23,126 nt of DNA from a virus: positions 1-23,126 of the IMG/VR virus record IMGVR_UViG_3300036761_000033; one strand, written 5' to 3'. Shown here in pieces: positions 1-8,531 of this stretch; the first letter of the stretch is position 1, and every line of letters starts with the position of its first letter. Under the pieces are notes generated by a model, which did no database searches, was not told the DNA's origin, and saw nothing but the letters and a program-made list of their open reading frames with translations. Both the position numbers and the translations under genes were made by a program.

Positions 1-22
1 ATAACCGCGACAGAAGCGCCGC

Positions 23-1273
23 TCATGTCAACCCGCTTCCAGAGATAATCCAGCGGGTCGCCGTGACCTTGTGCGCAGTGGCACGACCATACTGGGCCAG
101 CGTGCGCGAGCCGGTTGTACCGCCCGGAGACAAGACCAGCGTATCCGTCGTGATTGCGATGGTCATGTTCGTTGCACCAGAAGCGTCGTTTACGAACGTC
201 AGCGTTGTCCCGATTGCATACGCCACTGAACCATTGGCAGGGATTGTGAACGTCGCTGCACCAGCCGCTGAGTAGTACAGGCATTTGCCAGCATCTGCCA
301 GAACTGCGGTGTACGGAGTTGCCTGACCATTGACCGGCAGTTCAAGGAAGCCCGCGTTGTAGCTGGTGTTTGCGCTGTCGGCGATCTTCGTGCTGTGGGT
401 GCCGGAGACTGCTGCTACTGTGAGCGCAACCCCACTACTCGGCGCGGCAATGGTGACGTTGCGGTTGGGGCCGATTCCGATGACTTCGGTGCCGTTCTGT
501 TGGATCGAAAGTCCCGCAGTACTTCGCAAGCTCTTAATGCTGTATGTCTGCACTCCGACAGTGGTGAGCGTTAGGAATGCATCCCCGCTGGTTGTACTCT
601 GGACTAGAGCATTTGCGTCGGCTCCCGTCATAAGGAAATTGGCTACGTTGGAACCCGCAAAGCCATTCACCGACAGCGCAGCCCCACTAGTCGGCGCAGC
701 AATGGTGACGTTGCCTGCCGCTCCAACTGCAATTGCCCCAGCAGCGACGTTCAGCGTATCGCCCTGAGCGTTACCAAGAATGGTGTTCCCGGTGGTTGTG
801 AGATTGGTGATGCCACTCACGGCACCAGTCATCGTGCCACCAGACAGCGGAAGATACCCACCAGCAGCGTAGGTGTACGTCCTTAGTCTCCACGCACCAG
901 AGGCAGTCTGCACGAACGTAGCCACATCGTTCGCAGCGGTCGTGATGTTCACCGAACCCGGCAGCGCCAAATTGGCACCATGCGTCAGCGTCAGCGCAGC
1001 AGCAAAGATGAACGTGACTACGCGACCATCCCAGCTATTCGTGCTGGCAATGGCAGTGATCGTAACAACGCCCGTGATGTTGAACACGCTGCCCGTGCTA
1101 GGCGGCGTGATGCTCGAAGCAGAAGCGATGTTGCTGCCAAGGGTGACGAGTTGGCGCGTGAAGGCGTAAGCCTGGCGCAAGCCATCATCTGCAATGGAAC
1201 GGTCCTCGCTACCCGCAGGGCCGTTGCTTGCCGCCGTGGTTGAGAGGGACTCTATGGTTGTTGGAATACTCAT
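23..1273 (-). CDS. Tail fibre protein
   Basis: A 416-residue protein. The N-terminal part, SNGPAGSEDRSIADDGLRQA (16-35), resembles the virion-attachment start of other phage fibres. Residues about 64-132 (FNITGVVTITAIAST to SGAWRLRTY) and the C-terminus (ATFTIPANG, TTGSRTLAQYG, HKVTATRWIISGSGLT) are modules recurring in phage fibres. YLPLSGGTMTG at 140-150 is the classic repeat motif of long tail fibres. A block starting NVTIAAP occurs twice (188-200 and 272-284). No chaperone or catalytic domain is visible. The start is 2 nt after the previous gene. It probably carries the receptor-binding function, distinct from the tailspike upstream. Confidence 0.82.
   Translation of the reverse strand: MSIPTTIESLSTTAASNGPAGSEDRSIADDGLRQAYAFTRQLVTLGSNIASASSITPPSTGSVFNITGVVTITAIASTNSWDGRVVTFIFAAALTLTHGANLALPGSVNITTAANDVATFVQTASGAWRLRTYTYAAGGYLPLSGGTMTGAVSGITNLTTTGNTILGNAQGDTLNVAAGAIAVGAAGNVTIAAPTSGAALSVNGFAGSNVANFLMTGADANALVQSTTSGDAFLTLTTVGVQTYSIKSLRSTAGLSIQQNGTEVIGIGPNRNVTIAAPSSGVALTVAAVSGTHSTKIADSANTSYNAGFLELPVNGQATPYTAVLADAGKCLYYSAAGAATFTIPANGSVAYAIGTTLTFVNDASGATNMTIAITTDTLVLSPGGTTGSRTLAQYGRATAHKVTATRWIISGSGLT
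423..462. repeat. Direct repeat in the tail fibre gene, copy 1
   Basis: A 40-nt segment that matches 675-714 at 37 positions by eye, at an offset of 252 nt (84 codons, in frame). It encodes the NVTIAAPSSGVAL block. Confidence 0.75.
675..714. repeat. Direct repeat in the tail fibre gene, copy 2
   Basis: Partner of 423-462; differs at three positions and encodes the NVTIAAPTSGAAL block. Such internal repeats can recombine and change fibre length. Confidence 0.75.
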
Positions 1274-1275
1274 GA

Positions 1276-3393
1276 TTATTCTTTCGGCAAAGGCGGAAGG
1301 CCAAGGTCGTTCATCAACCCTTGTTTCAGTTTCGCTTTGGCACGCGCAACATCGGCTTTGGTTACTTTCTCTCCTTTATCAAGAAGATCAAACCCGCCTT
1401 TGCCGTCTGCCTGCCACACCATTTCTGTAGCTTGTGGGCGGTGGTCAACTGACCCGACTTCCTTCAATAAACGACCCGTGGTTGAATCACGATTGAGCAG
1501 CATCCTATGCCTGCCCGCATCCGCCTCTGACGCAAGCCTTGCAAGTGCTTCTGGGCTAGCAGCAAGATCGTTCGCACTTCTGGTTGCGGTTGGACGCTCA
1601 CCAAGACGCTGCAATGGCGTTTCTGTCGGCGCCTCGCGCATCATTGCATCGGCCCAGTTTGCATACTTTGGCCCACCAGCAATAATCGTGTCTCCACTTC
1701 CTAGTAAGCCAGAAACAGCAGGCATCTGTGGTCTGCCACGCAAGCGACGCCCCATGACGCCAGCATCTGGCTCAAGCACATTTGTCGGTATCGTCAGATC
1801 GCTTGGTGCCTCTGGACGCGGGCCGACACGCTCTTGATATGGAACACCCGTTTTCTTGATGGCAAGTGGTGCGTTGGGGAATAGACCGCTTGATCCTCCA
1901 CCAAAACCCTGTGTCGTCCCAAAAGCGGGGGTCAGATCACCCAATGGCGATGTTGCAGCCGCCTTTGCCGCTACTGGCGCACTCCCAACACCGTATGCAA
2001 TAGACGGATTGAATGGCGCTATCGGTGCTGGCTTTGGAACCTCTGTCGCCCTCAATCCTGTTTTGCTCGCGCTATTGAGCATTCTTGCAATGATCGACTT
2101 GAACGCAGCGCTTTTGTCAGCCATCATCGCAGCCCACCCAGCAGGTGAGTGAGACAAGATCGTTAGCCCAAGCGGATTCTTGTTCATCTCCATCAGCGTT
2201 CTGCGCTCAAGAACATCCAGTGTCTTGTACAACTGCGAATCCAGTGCGTTCAAGCCGGATATTTCAGGAACGGCGGCAGCAATATCTTCTTTCAGTCCAC
2301 GAGCAATCGCTTTCTGCGTGTCGATAGAGGCAGTTCCAAGCTCACCGTTGTACGCCTTTGCCAGCTTTTGATAAGTGCCTTGTTTTAACGCTTGCGCTTC
2401 CTGTACCGTCAGCGTCTCAGGACGACGACCAAACTGTTCACGCACGGATTGAACAGCGGCAACATCAGCATCTGGCGCGGCTTGAGTCGCAAACCTAGTC
2501 ATCACAGGATCAACGCGAGACATCGCCGCATCACGCGAGACTGTTGCATCAGACCCTTTTATCGCAGTAGAGATTCTTTCATTCGTGGAATCAATCAAAG
2601 CACGCAGTTTCTCTAGCCCACCTTCTGTTGGGCTGATACCAAATTTGAGGGCCGTATCGACCGCAGCCGAAGCATCCCCTGTGAGATGCGCTTTGACCGT
2701 TGGCTTAAGTGCGCTAGTCATTAAATAATTAGCAGCCCCGTTCATCGGCTTGGCAGCAACATCACCAACCATCGAGGCCACTGGTGCCAACTGTGCTTTC
2801 ACACCAAACAAAGCCAATAAATCCGGCAACGACGCTATTGCAGCGCCAGTAACTGGGCTTGCTGTACCAACCGCATCAATGACTTTGCCCGCCGCTTGCA
2901 CCGGGGCGGAACTACCAACCCAATTCGCCGCCTCGCCAAGACCTTTCATAGTGTCTTTGCCCGACTGCGTTACTGGTGTCCTGTTGAAGAACTCTTGTGT
3001 GTCTGCTAACCAACGCTCAGGACGACCAGGATCGACAGGAATTTGGTCGCCCAATTTCTTGTTCCCGAACACAATGTCTTTTGTGCCAGACAAACCAGAC
3101 AGGATTGTGCTTGTTCCAGCAGCACCAAGACCAGCCAACCTACCAGCACCAGCTAATCCAAGAGAAATAAGCGCATCAACTGCCCCTGTGTCGGTGTACT
3201 GGCGCGGGCCTTCTACATTGGGCGGGTTAACCATGCCACGACCAGCACCTGCGCCAGATTCTGTTGGCGCAGTTGGTGCCTCCAGTTTAGATGTGTCATA
3301 GCCATTGGTCTTTAGCTTAACGACCAAATCCGCCCGCGACATATCATCAGGAACACCCCTGATTACAGTGCCGTCAGGCAGACGCACATCCAT
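1276..3393 (-). CDS. Large internal virion/ejection-type protein
   Basis: A 705-residue protein. The N-terminus, VRLPDGTVIRGVPDDMSRADL (residues 3-23), followed by LVVKLKTNGYD, is a domain I recognise at the start of large phage virion proteins. Small-residue hydrophobic segments at about 70-100 (ALISLGLAGAGRLAGLGAAG) and about 170-200 (PVTGAAIASLPDLLALFGV) could insert into or cross a membrane. A helical middle (SVREQFGRRPETLTVQEAQA; ARGLKEDIAAAVPEISGLN) is followed by a long Pro-rich, low-complexity C-terminal third. No lysozyme or protease motif is visible, unlike T7 gp16. Starts as a TAATG overlap. By size, position and segments it may form part of the channel for DNA ejection (inference). 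Confidence 0.6.
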   Translation of the reverse strand: MDVRLPDGTVIRGVPDDMSRADLVVKLKTNGYDTSKLEAPTAPTESGAGAGRGMVNPPNVEGPRQYTDTGAVDALISLGLAGAGRLAGLGAAGTSTILSGLSGTKDIVFGNKKLGDQIPVDPGRPERWLADTQEFFNRTPVTQSGKDTMKGLGEAANWVGSSAPVQAAGKVIDAVGTASPVTGAAIASLPDLLALFGVKAQLAPVASMVGDVAAKPMNGAANYLMTSALKPTVKAHLTGDASAAVDTALKFGISPTEGGLEKLRALIDSTNERISTAIKGSDATVSRDAAMSRVDPVMTRFATQAAPDADVAAVQSVREQFGRRPETLTVQEAQALKQGTYQKLAKAYNGELGTASIDTQKAIARGLKEDIAAAVPEISGLNALDSQLYKTLDVLERRTLMEMNKNPLGLTILSHSPAGWAAMMADKSAAFKSIIARMLNSASKTGLRATEVPKPAPIAPFNPSIAYGVGSAPVAAKAAATSPLGDLTPAFGTTQGFGGGSSGLFPNAPLAIKKTGVPYQERVGPRPEAPSDLTIPTNVLEPDAGVMGRRLRGRPQMPAVSGLLGSGDTIIAGGPKYANWADAMMREAPTETPLQRLGERPTATRSANDLAASPEALARLASEADAGRHRMLLNRDSTTGRLLKEVGSVDHRPQATEMVWQADGKGGFDLLDKGEKVTKADVARAKAKLKQGLMNDLGLPPLPKE

Positions 3394-4700
3394 TACTTGA
3401 GACTCCCGAAGTCAACAACATTGCTAGAGGGTTGCGCTTGTGTAGCACCATCCCTAGTGATCTTGCGATTCAAGTTAAGGCGCGGTTGTAGCGACAACAT
3501 CTGTCCCTTCAGCCATCCGTCGAGCGCAGCAGGACTCATCGTAGGCGCAGCAACTTCAATCTCAGCACGGTGCGCCTGATCGGTCATGCCAACTCCGCGC
3601 ATGACACCCGCAATCGTCATCAGTGCATCGTTGCGCTGACTCATGTACTGCGTCAACTCAGGATCATTGGTCTGGTCTTTCACCCACGCCTGCATACGAC
3701 CAATAATCTTCACATCGTTGAAGTCAACCTTCTTGCCTTGGTCAACCATGTTCTTCATGATTTCCGGCAAGGTTTCAGCGATCATTGCACGCTGACGGAA
3801 CGTAGCATTCCGTGATAAGGCAATGTCGGCAGACATCTTTGAAAAGTCTGTCCCAGGATTAGTCAACTCCGCATCAGCGAAGATAGATGCCGTGCGACTG
3901 TTGATCCTATTCGGGTCAAGTCGTCCTGATGTCACTGCGCCATCCTGGCCGAACAAGGCTTGGTTCTGTTCTTCGGAAAGACTCTTTACTCCATGCATCA
4001 GACCAAGATTGCCGAGTTTGGTCACTTTGTTAGCGGCCTTCTTGGCATCATATTCAGCCCAAATATTAGCCCTCGCTTTTGTTCCTTCTGTCTGCCAATC
4101 CGTAATGGACCCCTTGTAGCCCTGCATCACAGCCATGTTGTATGCGGCAATGTTCGCAGCCGGCCTGAAGTCTCCACCGCTAAACGACTGCACTTGCTCA
4201 CCAGTCAGTGGGTTCGTTCCAATCAATTTCCCGCCAGCAGCTACGTTATGGAACACTGGTTCCTGCGCTTTTGTTAGCGCCAGCCCCGTTTGCAAACCAC
4301 CTGGAGCATTCAGGTACGCCTGAGCAAGCCGTCTAAAGTCCGTTCTTCCGTCTGGACTTGCTTGATTGCGGGGTGCTTCTTGGGCCGTATCCATGCCCCC
4401 AGTAGCGTCTACTCCGGGCTGAGAAGGCGGCACTGCAAATTGAGCCGGCAGAAGGTCTAGCGCAGCCTGTTGGCGAGTTTTGCGCTTCATCTCATCCATC
4501 TGCATCTGCGTCATCTCTGCCTGCTGCTGTGCATGGCGAGATTTCTGGAACGTGTCCTGAGCACCGATCATCGAGTTGCCGACGATCTGGTTGAAGTTGC
4601 CGCGACCACTCAGCAAGCCAGAGGCAAGCGCCAGATACGCCGCCTGTCGCGGATCCTCGACTCCGAAATTCCCACCGAGTAGATCAAGAAGTCCGGGCAT
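3393..4700 (-). CDS. Internal virion/ejection-type protein
   Basis: A 435-residue protein. It begins MPGLLDLLGGNFGVEDPRQA and then has a helix, QAAYLALASGLLSGRGNF. A long Gln/Met-rich charged helix (roughly residues 53-83, QQQAEMTQMQMDEMKRKTRQ) is likely coiled coil. The rest is mostly helical and charged, with no enzymatic motif. I start at ATG 4700, 1 nt after the upstream stop, because GGGGAG (4711-4706) lies 5 nt before it; a reading from 4724 would overlap the previous gene. The stop overlaps the next gene (TAATG). Role inferred from composition and from position among other core-protein-like genes. Confidence 0.6.
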   Translation of the reverse strand: MPGLLDLLGGNFGVEDPRQAAYLALASGLLSGRGNFNQIVGNSMIGAQDTFQKSRHAQQQAEMTQMQMDEMKRKTRQQAALDLLPAQFAVPPSQPGVDATGGMDTAQEAPRNQASPDGRTDFRRLAQAYLNAPGGLQTGLALTKAQEPVFHNVAAGGKLIGTNPLTGEQVQSFSGGDFRPAANIAAYNMAVMQGYKGSITDWQTEGTKARANIWAEYDAKKAANKVTKLGNLGLMHGVKSLSEEQNQALFGQDGAVTSGRLDPNRINSRTASIFADAELTNPGTDFSKMSADIALSRNATFRQRAMIAETLPEIMKNMVDQGKKVDFNDVKIIGRMQAWVKDQTNDPELTQYMSQRNDALMTIAGVMRGVGMTDQAHRAEIEVAAPTMSPAALDGWLKGQMLSLQPRLNLNRKITRDGATQAQPSSNVVDFGSLK

Positions 4701-4701
4701 G

Positions 4702-5730
4702 TCATCTCCCCAGCAAGCCAGCAACCTGCTGCTTGTTCAGTTTCTTGGCGATCCGCTTTGGCACGACCAGTTCGCCTACGTCCAGCGAGGCATAGCCATC
4801 ATCGGGTCCGGGTGGGTTTGGTCCTAGCAATCCTGCACGAACAAATCCACCTTTTGCATAGTCACCGCCACCTTCGCCACCACCGCTATCTGTGTTGCCA
4901 CCACCGTCGTATCCTGCGTCACCTTGAGAGGCAGCATCGTTGTTTGGGCCAAGGCCGACAAGACCGGCAACATCGTTCATTGATGCAATGTCTGTTGGCG
5001 CAGTCGTCAGCCCGAGTTCTGCGTTGGTGTCCAGCATGCCAAGTGGCGCGGATGGAGTACTGATCGACGATTCATCAAACTGTGCTCTTGCAGGATTCGT
5101 TTTTGCATAATCATTGAGAAGACCTGCGGCAAGAAATCCAGGCCACCCGAGCGCACTCAACGCAGCAGTTACGGCTGGAGAAACATTTACCCCATCAAGA
5201 TGTGTCCCGGTTCCGGTACCAACATATCCTGGATCACCAGGAGACTTGCCATTAGCGTCTGTCACTCCAGTTCCGCCAGGACCGCCAGTATCAGGTCCGC
5301 CATCACCACCTGTATTGCCGGGTCCACCAGTCGTGCCACTATCTGGCGATGTGCCTGGCGATACGCCGAGTTTCTTGAACTCGGGCGGCATGAACGTCGG
5401 CCCGGTCTTGGTTTGCTGCTCGCGCATGTACTGATCGAAAATGCCAGCAGATGTATTGCCTAGACCATTGGGCAAACCATGCGATGCCATCAGACCAGAA
5501 CCGGGCATAACTGCTGCTGGGGTTTCACGTGGAACCACTCCCGGCGTGATTACCGGGGCACCTTGCTGCGGAGTGACACCCGGACCAGTACCGGGGTTTG
5601 GCGGTACATACACCCCCGCGCCACCATCGTCGGCGGCATACCTAGATGCGGGCTGTATCGTCTTTCGACCAGTCATCAACCCGGCCATCAGGCCGTTGTT
5701 CAGCATGCTCGCAAAGTCAAATGGCAGCAT
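4702..5730 (-). CDS. Gly/Pro-rich internal virion protein with a DG-x-L-V-V-P C-terminal motif
   Basis: A 342-residue protein. The N-terminus (FDFASMLNNGLMAGLMTG) may form an amphipathic helix. Residues 129-178 are a Gly/Thr/Pro/Asp low-complexity run. A hydrophobic helix, SPAVTAALSALGWPGFLAAG, lies at 184-203. The end has DDGYASLDVGELVVPKRIA (about 310-328), close to the S-DGE-Y/F-V-I/V-P motif that ends many phage tape-measure and internal proteins. Starts as a TAATG overlap with the upstream gene. Probably part of the injected or tail-core complex; the exact role is unknown. The Gly-rich run may be a flexible spacer. Confidence 0.55.
   Translation of the reverse strand: MLPFDFASMLNNGLMAGLMTGRKTIQPASRYAADDGGAGVYVPPNPGTGPGVTPQQGAPVITPGVVPRETPAAVMPGSGLMASHGLPNGLGNTSAGIFDQYMREQQTKTGPTFMPPEFKKLGVSPGTSPDSGTTGGPGNTGGDGGPDTGGPGGTGVTDANGKSPGDPGYVGTGTGTHLDGVNVSPAVTAALSALGWPGFLAAGLLNDYAKTNPARAQFDESSISTPSAPLGMLDTNAELGLTTAPTDIASMNDVAGLVGLGPNNDAASQGDAGYDGGGNTDSGGGEGGGDYAKGGFVRAGLLGPNPPGPDDGYASLDVGELVVPKRIAKKLNKQQVAGLLGR
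4706..4711 (-). promoter_or_regulatory. Ribosome binding site that decides the 4700 start
   Basis: GGGGAG on the minus strand ends 5 nt before the ATG at 4700, inside the final codons of the upstream gene. It favours 4700 over an in-frame ATG 24 nt upstream. Confidence 0.55.
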
Positions 5731-6665
5731 TATTGGTGCCCTGTTGAGTTGCCCGGATATGGATATGGCTGTTGTTGATTTGGTCCAAACATCTGACTGC
5801 CAAGCATGTATCCACCGAGCATCCCGGCGACTGGATTGCCGTTAGGCTGCGATGTGGAACCGCCAGTATTCACGCCACCGAACGGGGCACGCATCGCGTC
5901 GTAGGTGCGGAACGGCCAGTTCTGCGCGTTCTGGTAGTCGTTGTACTGGTTGTTCAGCACGTTCTGCGCCTGCTGCTGCTGGGTCGCACCGATGCCGAGC
6001 ATCTGCTGTGCCGGCTGATAGCCTAGCCCGTAGATGTTCGATGCCTGTCCAAGCCCCTGCATCATGCGGTCGCGCTCGCGGCCCCACATGTTTTGCTGGT
6101 TGCCGTAGTCCTGCATCCGCATGTCGCCCGATACGCGCCCAAGGTTCTGCTGGAGCATGTTGCGGGACTGGTTCTCCATTTCCTGCTGTCCGGTGTTCCC
6201 GAAACTGCCCGACTTGTACGCAGTCGCTGCCATCGTCGGTGCAACCTGCTGGTTGTACGTGCGGGACATATCGCCCATCGTGTTCTGGATGTTCTGTTCC
6301 AGATACGGGTTCGCACCGGCATACGGGTTGCCAGAACCGAGGTAGTTGCCGCTCAGTGTCTGACCGAGGTTCTGTTCTGCTTGTTGCGGCAAACCACCCT
6401 GTTGCTGGGCGCGTTCTGCCGTCATGTCCATGCCGGCAAACTGGTACGGGTTGAAGCCTGCGGTACGGTTGTACTGGTATGGCTGGTACGCCATGTTCCC
6501 GATATCGACACCGCGCTGTCCGACTGCCGACGCCAGAGGCTGAAACTCCGGTGGCATGTTTTGAGTGGTAGTGCTGCTACCCTTGCTACCGAAATAGCCC
6601 GCCGCTGCGCCGGCAATGGAACCCCAAGGGACGCTACCCCAGTCAAATCCAGTCGGATCAGCCAT
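5730..6665 (-). CDS. Gln/Asn-rich internal virion (ejection-type) protein
   Basis: A 311-residue protein rich in Gln, Asn, Gly, Met and Tyr. The N-terminus has a short small-residue hydrophobic stretch (SIAGAAAGYFGSKGS). The middle (NPYLEQNIQNTMGDMSRTYN; AYKSGSFGNTGQQE) is a pattern I recognise from proteins of podovirus-like contigs placed after the nozzle gene. The end is Gly/Pro/Gln-rich (MLGGYMLGSQMFG). The position, with two further low-complexity large genes, resembles the internal core/ejection protein set that is injected with the DNA. The ribosome site GAGGT lies 4-5 nt before the ATG. Its stop overlaps the next start (TAATG). It shares the short word MPPEF with the next gene product. 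Confidence 0.6.
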   Translation of the reverse strand: MADPTGFDWGSVPWGSIAGAAAGYFGSKGSSTTTQNMPPEFQPLASAVGQRGVDIGNMAYQPYQYNRTAGFNPYQFAGMDMTAERAQQQGGLPQQAEQNLGQTLSGNYLGSGNPYAGANPYLEQNIQNTMGDMSRTYNQQVAPTMAATAYKSGSFGNTGQQEMENQSRNMLQQNLGRVSGDMRMQDYGNQQNMWGRERDRMMQGLGQASNIYGLGYQPAQQMLGIGATQQQQAQNVLNNQYNDYQNAQNWPFRTYDAMRAPFGGVNTGGSTSQPNGNPVAGMLGGYMLGSQMFGPNQQQPYPYPGNSTGHQ

Positions 6666-6672
6666 ATCTACC

Positions 6673-7071
6673 TCACTCGTACAAAACGATCACGGTGCCT
6701 GTTGCGCCACCGTTGTAGTCAACATAAATGCCCGTTTCACACACGATACCGACATTCTTCTCGAACCGAGTACCGGCAGCAGTCGCAATTGGAATAGTGT
6801 CGATGATTACCCCACCACCAGCAGCAACCCCGTCCCGTATGTCGATTGTACCCACCGCAGTAACAACTGTGATGTTGAAACCCCGATAAACCGTCTGCCC
6901 GGTCTTGACCAAGGCATCGTTGGTTATCGCTGCACTGTGGTTCGCTTTGGTCATTACGGCATCCGTCAACAGGTTGATTTGATTAGCGAACGACCGAAAG
7001 ATTGCATACAGGGCAAAAGCAAGTGTTGTCTCTGTATTTGCTGGTAGTCGGTTATCTGCCGAAACTCTCAT
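6673..7071 (-). CDS. Small virion-associated protein, function unknown
   Basis: A 132-residue protein. Residues about 8-40 form a helix (PANTETTLAFALYAIF, then FANQINLLTD) similar to small phage structural proteins that follow the nozzle/tail gene, in which a helix ends in N-x-L/A. The C-terminal half is beta-rich (DTIPIATAAGTRFEKNVGI, VDYNGG) and may bind another tail protein. ATGA coupling to the nozzle-like gene. No enzyme motif. A tail or fibre-connecting role is inferred from context only. Confidence 0.6.
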   Translation of the reverse strand: MRVSADNRLPANTETTLAFALYAIFRSFANQINLLTDAVMTKANHSAAITNDALVKTGQTVYRGFNITVVTAVGTIDIRDGVAAGGGVIIDTIPIATAAGTRFEKNVGIVCETGIYVDYNGGATGTVIVLYE

Positions 7072-8531
7072 CGTCTGCCTGCCGGAGTCAGTGGCACGTC
7101 ATATCCGGTCACGCGCACGTTGCCGGTGAAATTGAACTTCAAGCGGTGCCACTTTGCCGTCTGCCTGAGCGGGAACGAGTTCGACCCGTTGGCAGGCACG
7201 TCATATGCACTTTGCAGGTCGCCAGCAGTCACGGACATCCCCGTCGCCATGCTGCTGAAAGCGTTCATGCTCGCCGACGACGGTGGCGTCATGTACTGCA
7301 ACTTCGCCCCGGTAAGCCTGCCGACCATGTTGTCGTCGCCGATGTCATACAGCGTGAAGTTGCTGCTCCCCGGAGTTGCGTCGAGCGCCGACAGGATGTG
7401 CGAGGACGTGAATACCGACATGACGTTGGAGCCTGGCGAGGTCTGATCAAATGTGCCCACGTCGGCATCGAACGATGTCCCGGCAGAGGCGTCGAACGAC
7501 TCGCCAGGCGTGTTGTAGATCATCGTGGCCTCGACCGTCCTGTCGGCCTTGCCCCACTGCCCTGTTTTCAGGTGATAGACGATGACGCTATCGAGCGTGC
7601 CGGTGGAACTTGCCGCCCCGACGTAGAAAATCCAGACCAGATTCGCCAGTCTGTCGAACCGTACATTGGTCTTGTACCGATAGACTCCGGACGAATTATC
7701 GAGCCACCACTGCCGGATAGCGCCGTCCCCGACAGGCGTAGGACGCGCACCGTCGAACAGGTAAATCTGCTCCTGACCGACGACGAAATGCACTGTGCCG
7801 AGATCGGCTATGGCATTGACGCCAGCGCACCCGTAGATCGGTATTTCCTGCCACGACCATACCGTCGGCGGTCCTACATAGACCCCCGTGTAGATCGAAC
7901 CGGACTTGTAGGCGACGATCCGGTCAGCGCCGAGTTGCTTGGCAGCAGTGATCGGGCCGTTGCCACCGATCAATCGCCCAGTCGTAGCCTGAGAAGCCAC
8001 GCTGGGCGTCCACGAAGTAACGTCGTTCAGGGCGCTGCACCACCAACGGTCAGTTGACGTTCCATAGGTCGCGTCGATGGTGTTGAAGGCAAAAACGAAC
8101 CCGCCGCCACTCGACAGCACGGATTCGACAATCGTTGCCTGCGGGGACGTAGCCTGATCGGCAAACGCTCCTGCCGTCGAGGTCTGGATCACGTTGTCGA
8201 TATTCGCGGCAATCGACGTATCACCGAATTGGGCGAACGACCATACCGTCGTAGCCCCGAGGGTGTAACTGCCGGCCCTGCTCACGTCGGACCACGTTGC
8301 CCCGGATAGTTCGTACAGTTTGGCAGCGGTGCCGGCAAACACCCGGCGAGATCCGCTGAGTTTGGTCAACGTATTCCCGCCACGGCAGGCAGCGGCTAGC
8401 GCATCGGAAATCGTCCTGAGTCCAGGGGCAGAACGCATTCCAGTGTCATAGGGGATGAACTGGGTGCAATCGAGCATCACGCCCGGCGTGACCGAAGGCG
8501 CGTCAGGTGTGAAGCCAAGCAGGGGGTTCAC
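7068..8531 (-). CDS. Tail nozzle-like protein
   Basis: A 487-residue, beta-rich protein directly after the adaptor, the position of the nozzle gene in SU10-like phages. The N-terminal sequence NPLLGFTPDAPSVTPGV, then a DCTQFIPYDTGMRSAPG stretch, is a pattern I recognise from this structural family. Repeated strand-turn segments with aromatic residues (TVWSFAQFGDTSIAANI; IYTGVYVGPPTVWSW; VHFVVGQEQIYLFDG) suggest a beta-propeller-like body. I start at GTG 8531, which makes a GTGA overlap with the adaptor stop. A longer reading to 8621 runs through the adaptor gene, and an ATG at residue 19 would remove the family-like start. Role by family and synteny: it closes the tail channel distal to the adaptor. 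Confidence 0.78.
   Translation of the reverse strand: MNPLLGFTPDAPSVTPGVMLDCTQFIPYDTGMRSAPGLRTISDALAAACRGGNTLTKLSGSRRVFAGTAAKLYELSGATWSDVSRAGSYTLGATTVWSFAQFGDTSIAANIDNVIQTSTAGAFADQATSPQATIVESVLSSGGGFVFAFNTIDATYGTSTDRWWCSALNDVTSWTPSVASQATTGRLIGGNGPITAAKQLGADRIVAYKSGSIYTGVYVGPPTVWSWQEIPIYGCAGVNAIADLGTVHFVVGQEQIYLFDGARPTPVGDGAIRQWWLDNSSGVYRYKTNVRFDRLANLVWIFYVGAASSTGTLDSVIVYHLKTGQWGKADRTVEATMIYNTPGESFDASAGTSFDADVGTFDQTSPGSNVMSVFTSSHILSALDATPGSSNFTLYDIGDDNMVGRLTGAKLQYMTPPSSASMNAFSSMATGMSVTAGDLQSAYDVPANGSNSFPLRQTAKWHRLKFNFTGNVRVTGYDVPLTPAGRR

Noticed and set aside
1-22. Possible second terminator after the tail fibre gene
   Set aside because: The 22 bases left of the stop are GC-rich but show only weak pairing and no T-tract before the window ends.
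5852-6454. Long plus-strand open frame of 200 codons
   Set aside because: It is the mirror of the Gln/Asn-rich minus-strand gene. Its translation is rich in Cys, Arg and Ser with no recognisable domain, and it has no partner genes on the plus strand.
7002-8057. Plus-strand open frame of 351 codons
   Set aside because: It lies opposite the nozzle-like gene and gives a His/Arg-rich, low-credibility protein. Every well-supported gene in the window is on the other strand.
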